This document shows positions 1-11,731 of a stretch of 64,000 nt of DNA, in pieces (the first letter of the stretch is position 1; each line of letters begins with the position of its first letter). Source of the DNA: Delphinapterus leucas (taxonomy: Eukaryota; Chordata; Mammalia; Artiodactyla; Monodontidae); contig NW_022098050.1 in assembly GCF_002288925.2 (NCBI RefSeq), positions 980,977 through 1,044,976 on the forward strand. The letters are read 5' to 3'. The notes beneath the pieces are model-generated. The model was not told where the DNA came from and made no database searches. It saw nothing but the letters and a program-made list of their open reading frames with translations. The translations under genes and the position numbers were made by a program.

Positions 1-612
1 CAACCTGGGAGTCCGGCAACGGGAGGAGGAATTCCTAGAGAATCAGACTTTGAAGCCTACTGGGAATTGGTTGCAGGACTTCGACAGGACTGAGGGAAAC
101 AGAGACTCCACTCTTCCAGGGCACACACAAAGTAGTGTGTGCTTCAGGACCCAGGGGAAGGAGCAGTGACTCCAGGGGAGACTGAACCAGACCTACCTGC
201 TAGAGTTGGAGGGTCTCCTGCAGAGGCAGGGGGCTGGCGCTGCTTCACCATGGGGACAAGGACACTGGCAGCAGAAGTTCTGGGAAGTACTCCTTGGCGT
301 GAGCCCTCTCATAGTCTGTCATTAGCCCCACCAAAGAGCCCAGGTAGGCTCCAGTGTTGGGTTGCCTCAGGCCAAACAACCAACAGGGAGGGAACCCAGC
401 CCCACCGATCAACACTCAAGCAGATTAAAGTTTTAATGAGCTCTGCCCACCAGAGAAACAGTCAGCTCTACCCACCACCAGTCCCTCCCATCAGGAAACT
501 TGCACAAGCGTCTTAGATAGCCTCATCCACAGGGAGCAGACAGCAGAAGCAAGAAGAACCACAATCCTGCAGCCTGTGGAACAAAAACCACATTCACAGA
601 AAGACAGACAAG
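1..612 (+). promoter_or_regulatory. L1 5' UTR (partial)
   Basis: Sequence immediately upstream of the ORF1 relic, richer in G and C than the rest of the window. In L1 this region carries the internal RNA polymerase II promoter that drives the full-length transcript. The assignment rests on position; I do not recognise individual transcription factor sites. A reading frame at 139-516 lies in it and shows no protein family features, so I treat it as chance. Confidence 0.7.
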
Positions 613-1517
613 ATGAAAAGGCAAAGGGCTATGTACCAGATGAAGGAACAAGATAAAACCCCAGAAAAACAACTAAATGAAGTAGAGATAGGCAACCTTC
701 CAGAAAAAGAATTCAGAGTAATGATAGTGAAGATGATCCAGGACCTCAGAAAAGAATGGAGGCAAAGATCGAGAAGATGCAAGAAATGTTTAACAAAGAC
801 CTAGAAGAATTAAAGAACAAACAAACAGAGATGAACAGTACAATAACTTAAATGAAAACTACACTAGAAGGAATCAATAGCAGAATAACTGATGCAGAAG
901 AACGGATAAGTGACCTGGAAGACAGAATGGTAGAATTCACTGCTGTAGAACAGACTAAAGAAATAAGAATGAAAAGAAATGAAGACAGGCTAAGAGACCT
1001 CTGGGACAACATTAAACGCAACAGCATTCGCATTATAGGGGTCCCAGAAGGAGAAGAGACAGAGAAAGGACCCGAGAAAATATTTGAAGAGATTATAGTC
1101 GAAAACTTCCCTAACGTGGGAAAGGAAATAGCCACCCAAGTCCAGGAAGTGCAGCGAGTCCCATACAGGATAAACCCAAGGAGAAACACGCCGAGACACA
1201 TAGTAATCAAATTGGCAAAAATTAAAGACAAAGACAAATTATTGAAAGCAGCAAGGGAAAAACGACAAATAACATACAAGGGAACTCCCATAAGGTTAAC
1301 AGCTGATTTCTCAGCAGAAACTGAACAAGCCAGAAGGGAGTGGCATGATATACCTAAAGTGATGAAAGGGAAGAAACTACAACCAAGATTACTCTACCCA
1401 GCAAGGATCTCATTCAGATTCGATGGAGAAATCAAAAGCTTTACAGACAAGCAAAAGCTAAGAGAATTCAGCACCACCAAACCAGCTCTACAACAAATGC
1501 TAAAGGAACTTCTCTAA
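613..1517 (+). pseudogene. L1 ORF1 relic (nucleic-acid chaperone)
   Basis: ORF1p is the trimeric RNA-binding chaperone of the L1 particle. A first frame runs 613-804 and begins with a Lys/Gln/Glu-rich stretch typical of the coiled-coil half. Coding similarity then moves to another frame at about 745-756, so a small indel lies there, and an in-frame TAA sits at 849-851. From 852 a 221-codon frame is open to 1517: heptad-like residues, then the RRM-like core (NIRIIGVPEGEE, RHIVIKL) and the C-terminal domain (RREWHDI, PARISFRFDGEIKSFTDKQK) ending ALQQMLKELL. About 300 codons in total, slightly shorter than typical mammalian ORF1p. The frameshift and stop make it non-functional as a full-length protein. 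Confidence 0.93.
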
Positions 1518-1575
1518 GTGGGAAACACAAGCGAAGAAAAGGATCTACAAAAACAAACCCAAAACAATTAAGAAA
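1518..1575 (+). other. L1 inter-ORF spacer
   Basis: A 58-bp A-rich gap between the ORF1 stop and the ORF2 ATG at 1576. In L1, ORF2 is translated from the same bicistronic RNA by an unconventional low-efficiency mechanism. Confidence 0.7.
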
Positions 1576-4500
1576 ATGGTCACAGGAACATACATTTCGA
1601 TAGTTACCTTAAATGTCAATGGATTAAATGCTCCAGCCAAAAGACACAGGCTTGTTGAATGGATACAAAAACAAGACCCATATATATGCTGCCTACAAGA
1701 GACCAACTTCAGACCTAGGGACACATAGAGACTGAAAGTGAGGGGATGGAAAAAGATATTCCATGCAAATGGAAATCAAAAGAAAGCTGGAGTAGCTATA
1801 CTCATATCAGACAAAATAGACTTTAAAATAAAGAATGTTACAAGAGACAAGGAAGGACACCACATAATGATCAAGGGATCAATTCAAGAAGAAGATATAA
1901 CAATTATAAATAGATACGCACCCAACATAGGAGCACCCCAATACATAAGGCAACTGCTAACAGCTATAAAACAGGAAATCGACAGTAACACAATAATAGT
2001 GGGAGACTTTAACACCTCACTTACACCAATGGACAGATCATCCAAAATGAAAATAAATAAGGAAACAGAAGATTTAAATGACACAATAGACCAGATAGAT
2101 TTAATTGATATTTATAGGACATTCCATCCAAAAACAGCAGGTTACACTTTCTTCTCAAGTGCGCATGGAACATTCTCCAGGATAGATCACATCTTTGGTC
2201 ACAAATCAAGCCTCAGTAAATTTAAGAAGACTGAAATCATATCAGGTATCTTTTCTGACCACAACACTATGAGATTAGAAATGAATTACAGGGAAAAAAA
2301 CGTAAAAAACACAAACACATGGAGGCTAAACAATACGTTACTAAATAACAAAGAGATCACTGAAGAAATCAAAGAGGAAATCAAAAAATACCTAGAGACA
2401 AATGACAATGAAAACACGACGATCCAAAACCTATGGGATGCAGCAAAAGCAGTTCTAAGAGGGAAGTTTATAGCTATACAAGCCTACCTCAAGAAACAAG
2501 AAAAATCTCAAATAAAAAATCTAACCTTACACCTAAAGGAACTAGAGAAAGAAGAACAAACAAAACCCAAAGTTAGCAGAAGGAAAGAAATCATAAAGAT
2601 CAGAGCAGAAATAAATGAAATAGAAACAAAGAAAACAATAGCAAAGATCAATAAAACTAAAAGCTGGTTCTTTGAGAAGATAAACAAAATTGATAAACCA
2701 TTTGCCAGACTCATCAAGAAAAAGAGGGAGAGGACTCTAATCAATAAAATTAGAAATGAAAAAGAAGTTACAACAGACACTGCAGAAATAAAAAGAATCC
2801 TAAGAGACTACTACAAGCAACTCTATGCCAATAAAATGGACAACCTGGAAGAAATGGACAAATTCTTGGAAAGGTATAACCTCCCAAGACTGAACCAGGA
2901 AGAAACAGAAAATATGAACAGACCAATCACAAGTAATGCAATTGAAACTGTGATTAGAAATCTTCCAACAGGGCTTCCCTGGTGGCGCAGTGGTTGAGAG
3001 TCTGCCTGCAGATGCAGGGGACACGGGTTAGTGCCCCGGTCCGGGAAGGTCCCACATGCCGTGGAGCGGCTGGGCTCGTGAGCCATGGCTGCTGAGCCTG
3101 CGCGTCCAGAGCCTGTGCTCCGCAACAGGAGAGGCCACAACAGTGAGAGGCCTGTGTACCGCAAAAAAAAAAAATCTTCCAACAAACAAAAGTCCAGGAC
3201 CAGATGGCTTCACAGGTGAATTGTATCAAACATTTAGAGAAGAGCTAACACCCAACCTTCTCAAACTCTTCCAGAAATTGCAGAGGAAGGAAAACTCCCA
3301 AACTCATTCTATGAGGTCATCATTACCCTGATACCAAAACCAAAGACACTACAAAAAAAGAAAATTACAGAACAATATCACTGATGAATATAGATGCAAA
3401 AATCCTCAACAAAATATTAGCAAACAGAATCCAACAACACATTAAAAGGATCATACACCACGATCAAGTGGGATTTATCCCAGGGATGCAAGGATTCTTC
3501 AATATACGCAAATCAATCAATGTGATATACCATATTAACAGACTGAAGAATAAAAACCATATGATCATCTCAATAGATGCAGAAAAAGCTTTTGACAAAA
3601 TTTAACACCCATTTATGAAAAAAATGTTCCAGAAAGTGGGCATAGAGGGAACCTACCTCAACATAATAAAGGCCATATATGACAAACCCACAGCAAACAT
3701 CATTCTCAATGGTGAAAAACTGAAAGCATTTCCTCTAAGATCAGGAAGGAGACGAGGATGTCCACTCTCACCACTATTATTCAACATAGTTTTGGAAGTC
3801 CTAGCCATGGCAATCAGAGAAGACAAAGAAGTAAAAGGAATACAAATTGGAAAAAAAGAAGTAAAACTGTCACTGTCTGCAGATGACATGATACTATACA
3901 TACAGAATCCTAAAGATGCCACCAGAAAACTACTAGAGCTAATCAATGAATTTGGTAAAGTTGCAGGATACAAAATTAATGCACAGAAATCTCTTGCATT
4001 CCTATACACTAATGATGAAAAATCTGAAAGAGAAATTAAGGAAACACTCCCATTTACCATTGCAAGAAAAAGAATAAAATACCTAGGAATAAACCTAACT
4101 AGGGAGACAGAAGACCTGTATGCAGAAAACTATAAGACACTGATGAAAGAAATTAAAGATGATACAAATAGATGGAGAGATATACCATGTTCTTGGATTG
4201 GAAAAATCAGTATTGTGAAAATGACTATACTACCCAAAGCAATCTACAGATTCAATGCAATCCATATCAAATTACCAATGGCATTTTTTACGGAACTAGA
4301 ACAAAAAGCCTTAAAATTCGTACAGAGACACCAAATAGCCAAAGCAGTCTTGAGGGAAAAAAACGGAGCAGGAGGAATCAGACTCCCTGACTTCACACTG
4401 TACTACAAAGCTACAGTAATCAAGACAATATAGTACTGGCACAAAGACAGAAACATAGATCAATGGAACAAGATAGAAAGCCCAGAGATAAACCCACACA

Positions 4501-5586
4501 CCTATGGTCAACTAATCTATGACAAAGGAGGCAAGGATATACAATGGAGAAAAGACAGTCTCTTCAATAAGTGGTGCTGGGAAAACTGGACAGCTACATG
4601 TAAAAGAATGAAATTAGAACACTCCCTAACACCATACACAAAAATAAACTCAAAATGGATTCCAGACCTAAATGTAAGACCGGACTCTATAAAACTCTTA
4701 GAGGAAAACATAGGAAGAACACTCTTTGACATAAATCACAGCAAGATCTTTATTAATCCACCTCCTAGAGTAATGGAAATAAAAATAAACAAATGGGACC
4801 TAATGAAACTTAAAAGCTTTTGCACAGCAAAGGAAACCATAAACAAGATGAAAAGACAGCCCTCAGAATGGCAGAAAATATTTGCAAACGAATCAACGGA
4901 CAAAGGATTAATCTCCAAAATATATAAACAGCTCATGCAGGTCAATATTAAAGAAACAAACAACCCAATCCAAAAATGGGCAGAAGACCTAAATAGACAT
5001 TTCTCCAAAGAAGACATACAGATGGCCAAGATGCACATGAAAAGTTGCTCAACATCACTAATTATTAGAGAAATGCAAATCAAAACTACATTGAGGTATC
5101 ACCTCACACCAGTTAGAGTGGGCATCATCAGAAAATCTACAAACAACAAATGCTGGAGAGGGTGTGGAGAAAAGGGAACCCTCTTGCACTGTTGGTGGGA
5201 ATGTAAGTTGATACAACCACTACGGAGAACAGTATGGAGGTTCCTTAAAAGACTAAAAATAGAATTACCATATGATCCAGTAATCCCACTACTGGGCATA
5301 TACCCAGAAAAAAACCATAATTCAAAAAGATACATGCACCCCAATGTTCATTGCAGCACTATTTACAATAGCCAGGTCATGGAAGCAACCTAAATGCCCA
5401 TTGACAGACGAATGGACAAAGAAGATGTGGAACATATATACAATGGAATATTACTCAGCCATAAAAAGGAACGAAATTGAGTCATTTGTTGAGACATGGA
5501 TGGACCTAGAGAATGTCATACAGAGTGAAGTAAGTCAGAAAGAGAAAAACAAATATTGTATATTAACACATATATGTGGAACCTAG
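1576..5586 (+). pseudogene. L1 ORF2 relic (endonuclease/reverse transcriptase)
   Basis: ORF2p nicks target DNA and copies L1 RNA there. The start is the ATG at 1576, after which endonuclease motifs follow: NVNGLN, LQET, RYAPN, GDFNTSL and SDH. A TAG at 1726-1728 interrupts the frame; 1738-2970 is then open. The SINE at 2971-3171 splits the protein before the KSPGPDGF reverse transcriptase motif. Further breaks: frameshifts near 3270-3350, TAA at 3603-3605, TAG at 4431-4433 and a frameshift near 5305-5320. The catalytic motif of the reverse transcriptase at about 3880 reads SADD where most mammalian L1s have FADD, with both aspartates retained. The Cys-rich C-terminal motif ([14 protein letters not shown]) is at about 5165-5206. 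The last frame ends at 5586. Confidence 0.96.
2971..3171 (+). mobile_element. CHR-type SINE inserted in L1 ORF2
   Basis: About 200 bp, starting gggcttccctggtggcgcag and ending in an A-tail. The head is tRNA-derived: an A-box-like segment (tggcgcagtgg) and a B-box-like segment (gggttagtgccc, decayed from gggttcgtgccc), which in active copies form an RNA polymerase III promoter. Flanked by an exact 13-bp TSD (aaatcttccaaca) at 2958-2970 and 3172-3184. It is mobilised by L1 enzymes in trans, and here it landed in and disrupted an L1. Confidence 0.97.
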
Positions 5587-5765
5587 AAAAATGGTACAGA
5601 TGAACTGGTTTGCAGGGCAGAAGTTGAGACACAGATGTAGAGAACAAACGTATGGACACCAAGGGGGAAAAACCACGGTGGGGTGGGGATGGTGGTGTGC
5701 TGAATTGGGCCATTGGGATTGACATGTGTACACTGTGTACACTGATGTGTATAAAATTGATGACT
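5587..5765 (+). other. L1 3' UTR, first part
   Basis: Noncoding sequence after ORF2, running to the second nested SINE; the last few bases of the UTR and the tail resume at 5978-6020. It differs in sequence from the 3' UTRs of the L1s at 10242, 24065 and 30948, indicating a distinct L1 lineage. Confidence 0.8.
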
Positions 5766-5964
5766 GGGCCTCCCTGTGACGCAGTGGTTGAGAGTCCGCC
5801 TGCCAATGCAGGGGACACAGGTTCGTGTCCCGGTCCGGGGGGATCCCACATGCCACGGAGCGGCTAGGCTCGTGAGCCATGGCCGCTGAGCCTGTGCGTC
5901 CAGAGCCTGTGCTCTGCGATGGGAAAGGCCACAACAGTGAGAGGCCCACGTACCACACACAAAA
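5766..5964 (+). mobile_element. CHR-type SINE inserted in L1 3' UTR
   Basis: Second nested copy of the short SINE, opening gggcctccctgtgacgcagtgg. It has an exact 13-bp TSD (aaaattgatgact) at 5753-5765 and 5965-5977. The internal sequence differs from the other young copies at several CpG-type positions (gatcccacatgccacgg), so it is somewhat older. Confidence 0.96.
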
Positions 5965-7649
5965 AAAATTGATGACTAATAAGAACCTGCAGTATAATAA
6001 AACAAACAAACAAAAAAACAACTAATACTAAACTTTCTTTGGGTTATTTGTATGGAAATATGTTAATATAAATGTTTCAGACATTACATGAAATTTCTAA
6101 AAATCTTATATGTTCTGGTATAATGTTATAAGTCATAATTTTAGTTATTACTTTAAAATGTATACCTCAGAAATAACTAAATTTCCTTGTCAATTGCAAA
6201 AAAAAAAAAAAAAATTTTTCCTACGTGGCAAAACCCATCCCTGTTAATCTCTGGCGCCACACTCAGGCATTTAACGTGCTGTTTACTTCTTTCTTCCTAG
6301 ATTCTGTTGCAAGAAGTCATGACTATAGAGGTTCATCACAACCATGAGTTAGTCAGGGTCCCTATGGACTAAACAGTGGCACAGAATCTAGGAGTGGATA
6401 TAATTCTATGGCAAGATTGTGAAAGTTTGCTCCTGCTCTGCAAATCCCAAAATAATAAAACTGTTCTACAATGAATGTGGTTGAGTTAGAAAAAATAAAC
6501 TTCACAAAACACATCGACTACTGTCAACAGTAATGCAGGGTCTTAATAATAGTGCTAAAGTAAGCATGAGTATGAATGTGCATGAGGAAAACCACTAACA
6601 TTCAGAAAATCATTTCTCTCCTTTTGCATAAAGTTAGAGGTAAATAATAATGAAAAAAGTCTCTTAAATACTGGACCTTGTATTCACTGATTCTTGGTCT
6701 TTCTTTTCAACATTTTTTCCTACACATCACAAGCTATCTACTCCCTTTTCTATTTCTTTTTCCCAACCAATTCCTAGTGTCCAATTCCTCTCTGAAACAG
6801 GGAAGTATCAATATTCAAGCATTTAGAGTAGTTGAGCAATTGGTTAATTGACCTCCCTCCTCAGCCAAGAATTGGTACTTTAATGCTTTCAATTGTAAAG
6901 TGAAAATCTGTGTCTGATAATGAAGGAATTCTAGGCGTTGCTGAGCAAGATGAAATATACTGAGTTGTTAATACATTTGAAAACTCTTTATCTATGAAAA
7001 TAAACTTGATTTAGTCAGTTTTATGTGTTTGAATAGCTGGAACCAGAAGATTATATCTGCATTCTCCTTGTTCATCTAGAAACACACCACAGGGAGGTGA
7101 GGTTAGTAAGGGATGGCTTTGCTAAAGGTTAGACCCAAGATATTGCTGGAGGAAAAGCAACAGCTTCTCTGACCAACGTTTATTACTCAAAGATGGGGTC
7201 CTGTCATACAAGTAAATATATATAGATTGGTTAGTGCCCCTGAGCTGGGCTAATGGAGGGGCTCTTGTACTCAGCAGTGAATAAAGGAATCCTTTGTTTG
7301 GATAAGGTTGAATGGGAGTGATATAGCTGTTTATAGCAAAGGAAGAAATAAACACATGTACACGCACCTGTGCACACACACTCATACACACGTCAGTTAG
7401 CAGAAGCAGTGAGTCACTATAGACCTTGCAATAAAGGTAAGCGTAGAAAGAGGGTAGAGTAGCAGCAAAAGCAGATACGGTAAGTAGGAGTAGAGACAGT
7501 GAATAGTCCTTGCATAATGTATCCCTAGATTGTGAAACACTAGGTCTCTTCTGAATGGGTGACAAGACAACCAGGTCATTAGAGCTGCACCACCCTGAAT
7601 GGCATCATGTTCTTTGGGAGGTCCACTCTAAAATTAAATCCCATTAGTC

Positions 7650-7720
7650 CAGCCATATCTCAAGTGCTTAATAGTCACATGTGGCTAGTGGCTACCATAT
7701 AGGCATAATTCTAGAGCCTC
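7650..7720. mobile_element. Possible hAT-Charlie-like fragment
   Basis: The segment around 'cacatgtggctagtggctacc' is a palindromic-looking motif common to a family of old mammalian hAT elements. Only some 60-70 bp are recognisable and no termini are visible. Confidence 0.4.
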
Positions 7721-7914
7721 TAGGTTGTCATGCTTACCACAGTAAAACTAGGAATTCATCTGTTAAAGTCCTTTAATAAATATTTTGGGTTTAAAAAGTT
7801 AAATCCCATTAACTAAAGCAAACTGAAGCAAAAAATTTTTTTTCAGTACATTAATTTCAATCAGATCAATCATTTACTGTACAAACTTTCATCACGTAAA
7901 AATATATAGTTATA

Positions 7915-7954
7915 TTAAAGTTATATAGTCATAGTTAAAGTTATATAGTCATAG
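7915..7954 (+). repeat. 20-bp tandem duplication
   Basis: Two identical adjacent copies of ttaaagttatatagtcatag (7915-7934 and 7935-7954). A simple local duplication, probably recent because the copies are identical. Confidence 0.95.
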
Positions 7955-9389
7955 CTGAAATGGTATATCAATTCTTTGAACACTTTGCTATTGAAATATC
8001 TTTCAGAAATAGTTCACATTTTAAGCCTTTACTCGGAATCTTTGTTGATACTAGGTTTCTTAACTGTACGAAAAGTGGTCTAAACTATATGATTGCTCAG
8101 ATACTACATACTTTCTAATTTGAAGTTCCCAGAGTCTATGCTTATACCACAGAATTAATTTTACTATATAACTGACATATTGTAGAAATAAAAAAAATTA
8201 TTTCTGGTCATAGAATACCAGAACAAAACCGCATCACATTTTTTTGGTTTTAATATTTAAGTAAGACTTATCAGACACTTAAAAATATTTTATTAAGGTC
8301 AAACTTCTGGTATATTTAATAAATGCATTCTAATAATTCTCTCTGAATATAGGGATTTCCTATGAAATTAGGGAAGAGAAAGACCAGTACTGAAAAGGAT
8401 AAATGAGAAAGCAAAATACAAAAATTTGTTTTAAAGAGTGTCCAATAAGGATGGATTATTGCCTTCTACTTTAGAGTAACTTATTTTATATGAGGTTTAA
8501 ATCTTCTTGAAAGGTTTTTCTGTCTTTGTTTAATGAGTAAACATCTCATATTTACCAATAAAGTTAATTTATGTAATGTTATTATATTGTTTGTAATAGC
8601 GATTGAATTTCCATATGACAAAAGATTATGGGTCATTGTGATTCAGGTCAACTTAAGTTCACAATGTTGGCAAAATGAGTATTTTTATATGTTGTTGAAG
8701 CTGCCAAGAGTCTTCCCAGAGTGCTTTATTTAAAGGAAGAAGACTGTATTTCTCAAGAAAAAAATCCTGTAAAGTTTTATGTACTTTATACTGACTCTTT
8801 GTCTTCCTGACATGTTTAATAGTTCCTGTTAAAGCCACAAGATATTGAATGAGATGTTCTGAGTTGGGTCACCGCTCTATTTGAACAAACCTTTAAAGCT
8901 TTAGTCTCCAGGAACTGGCAACTATTACAATGAGACCCATCTCACACATAACATATAAGAGTTTGTCCAAAGATCATTATAATCACATATGAGACTTCTC
9001 TGAAGCTAAGGTCTTTAAATTGGACTAATTAATAGCTGAGGATTGAGTCCTTCTGTAATATTTTTTCCTCCTAGCTTTAAGCATGGCTTACCAAGATTTT
9101 GATTTTATACTGGAAACTTTTCTTTTTGTGACTTGCAAGAAAAGGAAAAGTAACTGACGTTATCTGTGTTGATTTGCCAGTAGCAGGTGCTGAGAACTTC
9201 AAATGACCTTTCCACTGTCAGTCCCTGCTCTCCACCACTGTGCTCCAGATCATTCATTCAGCAGGCAAGAAGTGGTGTGTGGCAACTGTGGGATTCGAAG
9301 CCTCCAGCCAACCAGTTTAGGGAAGTGAATAGCATTTGTTCACTATGACTTTAGTTTTAGTTTCACTTTCCTAATTAGGTTTCTACAAA

Positions 9390-9880
9390 CATCAGCATAT
9401 GCAGTAGCAACAGAGCCCTCCCAATAGCCAGCTTATAGATACCCTGTGGCTGTTACTGTTCCTGCTCCAACCAGATTCCCTCAAATCTCTTTTTACCTTT
9501 TTTTTTTTTTTTTGCACCATCCATTTCCTTTTTCCTACCAAGCACCAGTGCCAACACACAGCTCTTCTGTGCTCAAGCTCCTGGAGCTGCTTTTGCCCAC
9601 AGGTGCAAAGATTTTGAAGCATCTGGTAGTTAATGTGCCCACCCCCTAGGGTGGCCCTTAACCAATGACTGAACAGTGTAGTGGTATGAAAGTGCAGCTC
9701 CCTTGCCTGGGATAATCTCCAGAGTTCCTCAGCAGAATCAGGCTAAAGCTACCACTTGAGGGACTTTCACCCTAGATTGCACTCTTCCTTGGCTTCCACT
9801 ATCTCTTACAGGACACCCCTGGGAGCACTTCCTTAAATTATATTAACAAACATCCTCATCTCAGGGTCTATGTGTACCTT
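9390..9880 (+). mobile_element. Possible old LTR fragment
   Basis: The tail of this stretch (from about 9800: a 'gggagcacttcc' segment, an AT-rich part, then 'tctcagggtcta') resembles the 3' end of old mammalian LTRs, where a polyadenylation signal precedes a 'tctcagggtctgc'-like segment. The rest cannot be aligned by eye, so the call is tentative. Confidence 0.3.
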
Positions 9881-10241
9881 AAGACACACCTACAGTAGAG
9901 ATCTCACTGTCTTACCGAAATATCTCCTCCAGGTGGCAACACTAAGAATATCAGAGTTGTTCTTTGCCTTTGTATGAACTTTTTATGGAATACCTGCTCT
10001 GTAACAGGTAGTGAGAGAGATAAAATTAAGACAATGGCATTATCTCTACTTCAAAGAGCTAATGATCTCCGGAGCCAAAAGAGAAATGAGAGCAAATGTG
10101 ACCACAGGTAGAATCTGCATGGTTGACATTAGGAAAAACAAAGGGGAAGCAGCATGGGAAGGAGAGCAGTTTCTGAGCATCAGAACCACAGAATCTCATC
10201 ATCTGAGACGCATCAGATACTTCCAGTCTTATCCCAGCATC

Positions 10242-11719
10242 CTTTTTTTTTTTACACATCTTTATTGGAGTATAATTGCTTTACAATGGTGTGTTAGTTT
10301 CTGCTTTATAACAAAGTGAATCAGTTATACATATACATATGTTCCCATATCTCTTCCCTCTTGCGTCTCCCTCCCTCCCACCCTCCCTATCCCACCCCTC
10401 TAGGTGGTCACAAAGCACCAAGCTGATCTCCCTGTGCTATGCGGCTGCTTCCCACTAGCTATCTACCTTACGTTTGGTTGTGTATATATGTCCATGCCAC
10501 TCTCTCACTTTGTCACAGCTTACCCTTCTCCCTCCTCCTCAAGCCCATTCTCTAGTAGGTCTGTGTCTTTATTCCTGTCTTACACCTAGGTTCTTCATGA
10601 CATTATTTTTTTCTTAAATTCCATATATATGTGTTAGCATACTATATTTGTCTTTCTCTTTCTGACTTACTTCACTCTGTATGACAGACTCTAGGTCCAT
10701 CCACCTCACTACAAATAACTCAATTTTGCTTCTTTTTATGGCTGAGTAATATTCCATTGTATATATGTGCCACATCTTCTTTATCCATTCATCCGATGAT
10801 GGACACTTAGGTTGTTTCCATCTCCTGGCTATTGTAAATAGAGCTGCAATGAACATTTTGGTACATGACTCTTTTTGAATTATGGTTTTCTCAGGGTATA
10901 TGCCCAATAGTGGGATTGCTGGGTCATATGGTAGTTCTATTTGGAGTTTTTTAAGGAACCTCCATACTGTTCTCCATAGTGGCTGTACCAATTCACATTC
11001 CCACCAGCAGTGCAAGAGTGTTCCCTTTTTCCACACCCTCTTCAACATTTATTGTTTCTAGATTTTTTGATGATGGCCATTCTGACTGGTGTGAGATGAT
11101 ATCTCATTGTAGTTTTGATTTGCATTTCTCTAATGATTAATGATGTTGAGCATTCTTTCATGTGTTTGTTGGCAGTCTGTATAACTTCTTTGGAGAAATG
11201 TCTATTTAGGTCTTCTGCCCATTTTTGGATTGGGTTCTTTGTTTTTTTGTTACTGAGCTGCATGAGCTGCTTATAAATTTTGGAGATTAATCCTTGGTCA
11301 GTTGCTTCATTTGCAAATAGTTTCTCCCATTCTGAGGGTTGTCTTTTGGTCTTGTTTATGGTTTCTTTTGCTGTGCAAAAGCTTTGAAGTTTCATTAGGT
11401 CCCATTTGTTTATTTTTGTTTTCATTTCCATTTCTCTAGGAGGTGGGTCAAAAAGGATCTTGCTGTGATTTATGTCATAGAGTGTTCTGCCTGTGTTTTC
11501 CTCTAAGAGTTTGATAGTTTCTGGCCTTACATTGAGGTCTTTAATCCATTTTGAGCTTATTTCTGTGTATGGTGTTAGGGAGTGATCTAATCTCATACTT
11601 TTAAATGTACCTGTCCAGTTTTCCCAGTACCACTTATTGAAGAGGCTGTCCTTTCTCCACGGTACATTCCTGCCTCCTTTATCAAAGATAAGGTGACCAT
11701 ATGTGCATGGGTTTATCTC
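10242..11719 (-). mobile_element. 5'-truncated L1, minus strand
   Basis: On the minus strand this holds the last third of ORF2, a 3' UTR and a poly(A) tail (poly-T at 10243-10252 on the plus strand). The flanks share the TSD tatcccagcatc at 10230-10241 and 11720-11731, showing a standard target-primed insertion truncated at its 5' end. The 3' UTR belongs to a different lineage from that of the L1 at the window start and matches the copies at 13154 and 30948. Confidence 0.96.
10614..11719 (-). pseudogene. L1 ORF2 C-terminal relic
   Basis: C-terminal part of ORF2p downstream of the reverse transcriptase core. On the minus strand one frame runs from 11719 to 11042 and the next from 11048 to 10614; the change of frame at about 11045 is an indel. 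Recognisable stretches include [43 protein letters not shown] and the C-terminal EYYSAIKRSKIE. Without endonuclease and reverse transcriptase domains it has no retrotransposition activity. Confidence 0.94.
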
Positions 11720-11731
11720 TATCCCAGCATC

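Larger units (their letters stand above)
1..6020 (+). mobile_element. Near-complete LINE-1 with two nested SINEs
   Basis: A non-LTR retrotransposon in sense orientation. Seen in order: the 3' part of a 5' UTR (1-612; the true 5' end lies left of the window), an ORF1 relic, a spacer, an ORF2 relic with endonuclease, reverse transcriptase and Cys-rich C-terminal regions, a 3' UTR and an A-rich tail at about 6000-6020. Two CHR SINEs sit inside it (2971-3171 and 5766-5964), each with a 13-bp TSD, so the L1 predates both. Stops and frameshifts break both ORFs, so it cannot mobilise itself. The left TSD of the L1 cannot be checked because its start is outside the window. The protein-level match to mammalian L1 is unambiguous; the subfamily name is not assigned. 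Confidence 0.97.
6021..10241. other. Mostly unique AT-rich DNA, no gene seen
   Basis: About 4.2 kb with only short open frames, none with recognisable protein features. Small items inside: an A-run at 6199-6214, a fragment like an old hAT repeat near 7650-7720, a 20-bp tandem duplication at 7915-7954, and a stretch at about 9390-9880 whose end resembles an old LTR. No promoter, exon or RNA gene could be supported. Confidence 0.6.

Noticed and set aside
139..516. 125-codon frame near the window start
   Set aside because: Lies in the L1 5' UTR; no resemblance to known L1 proteins.
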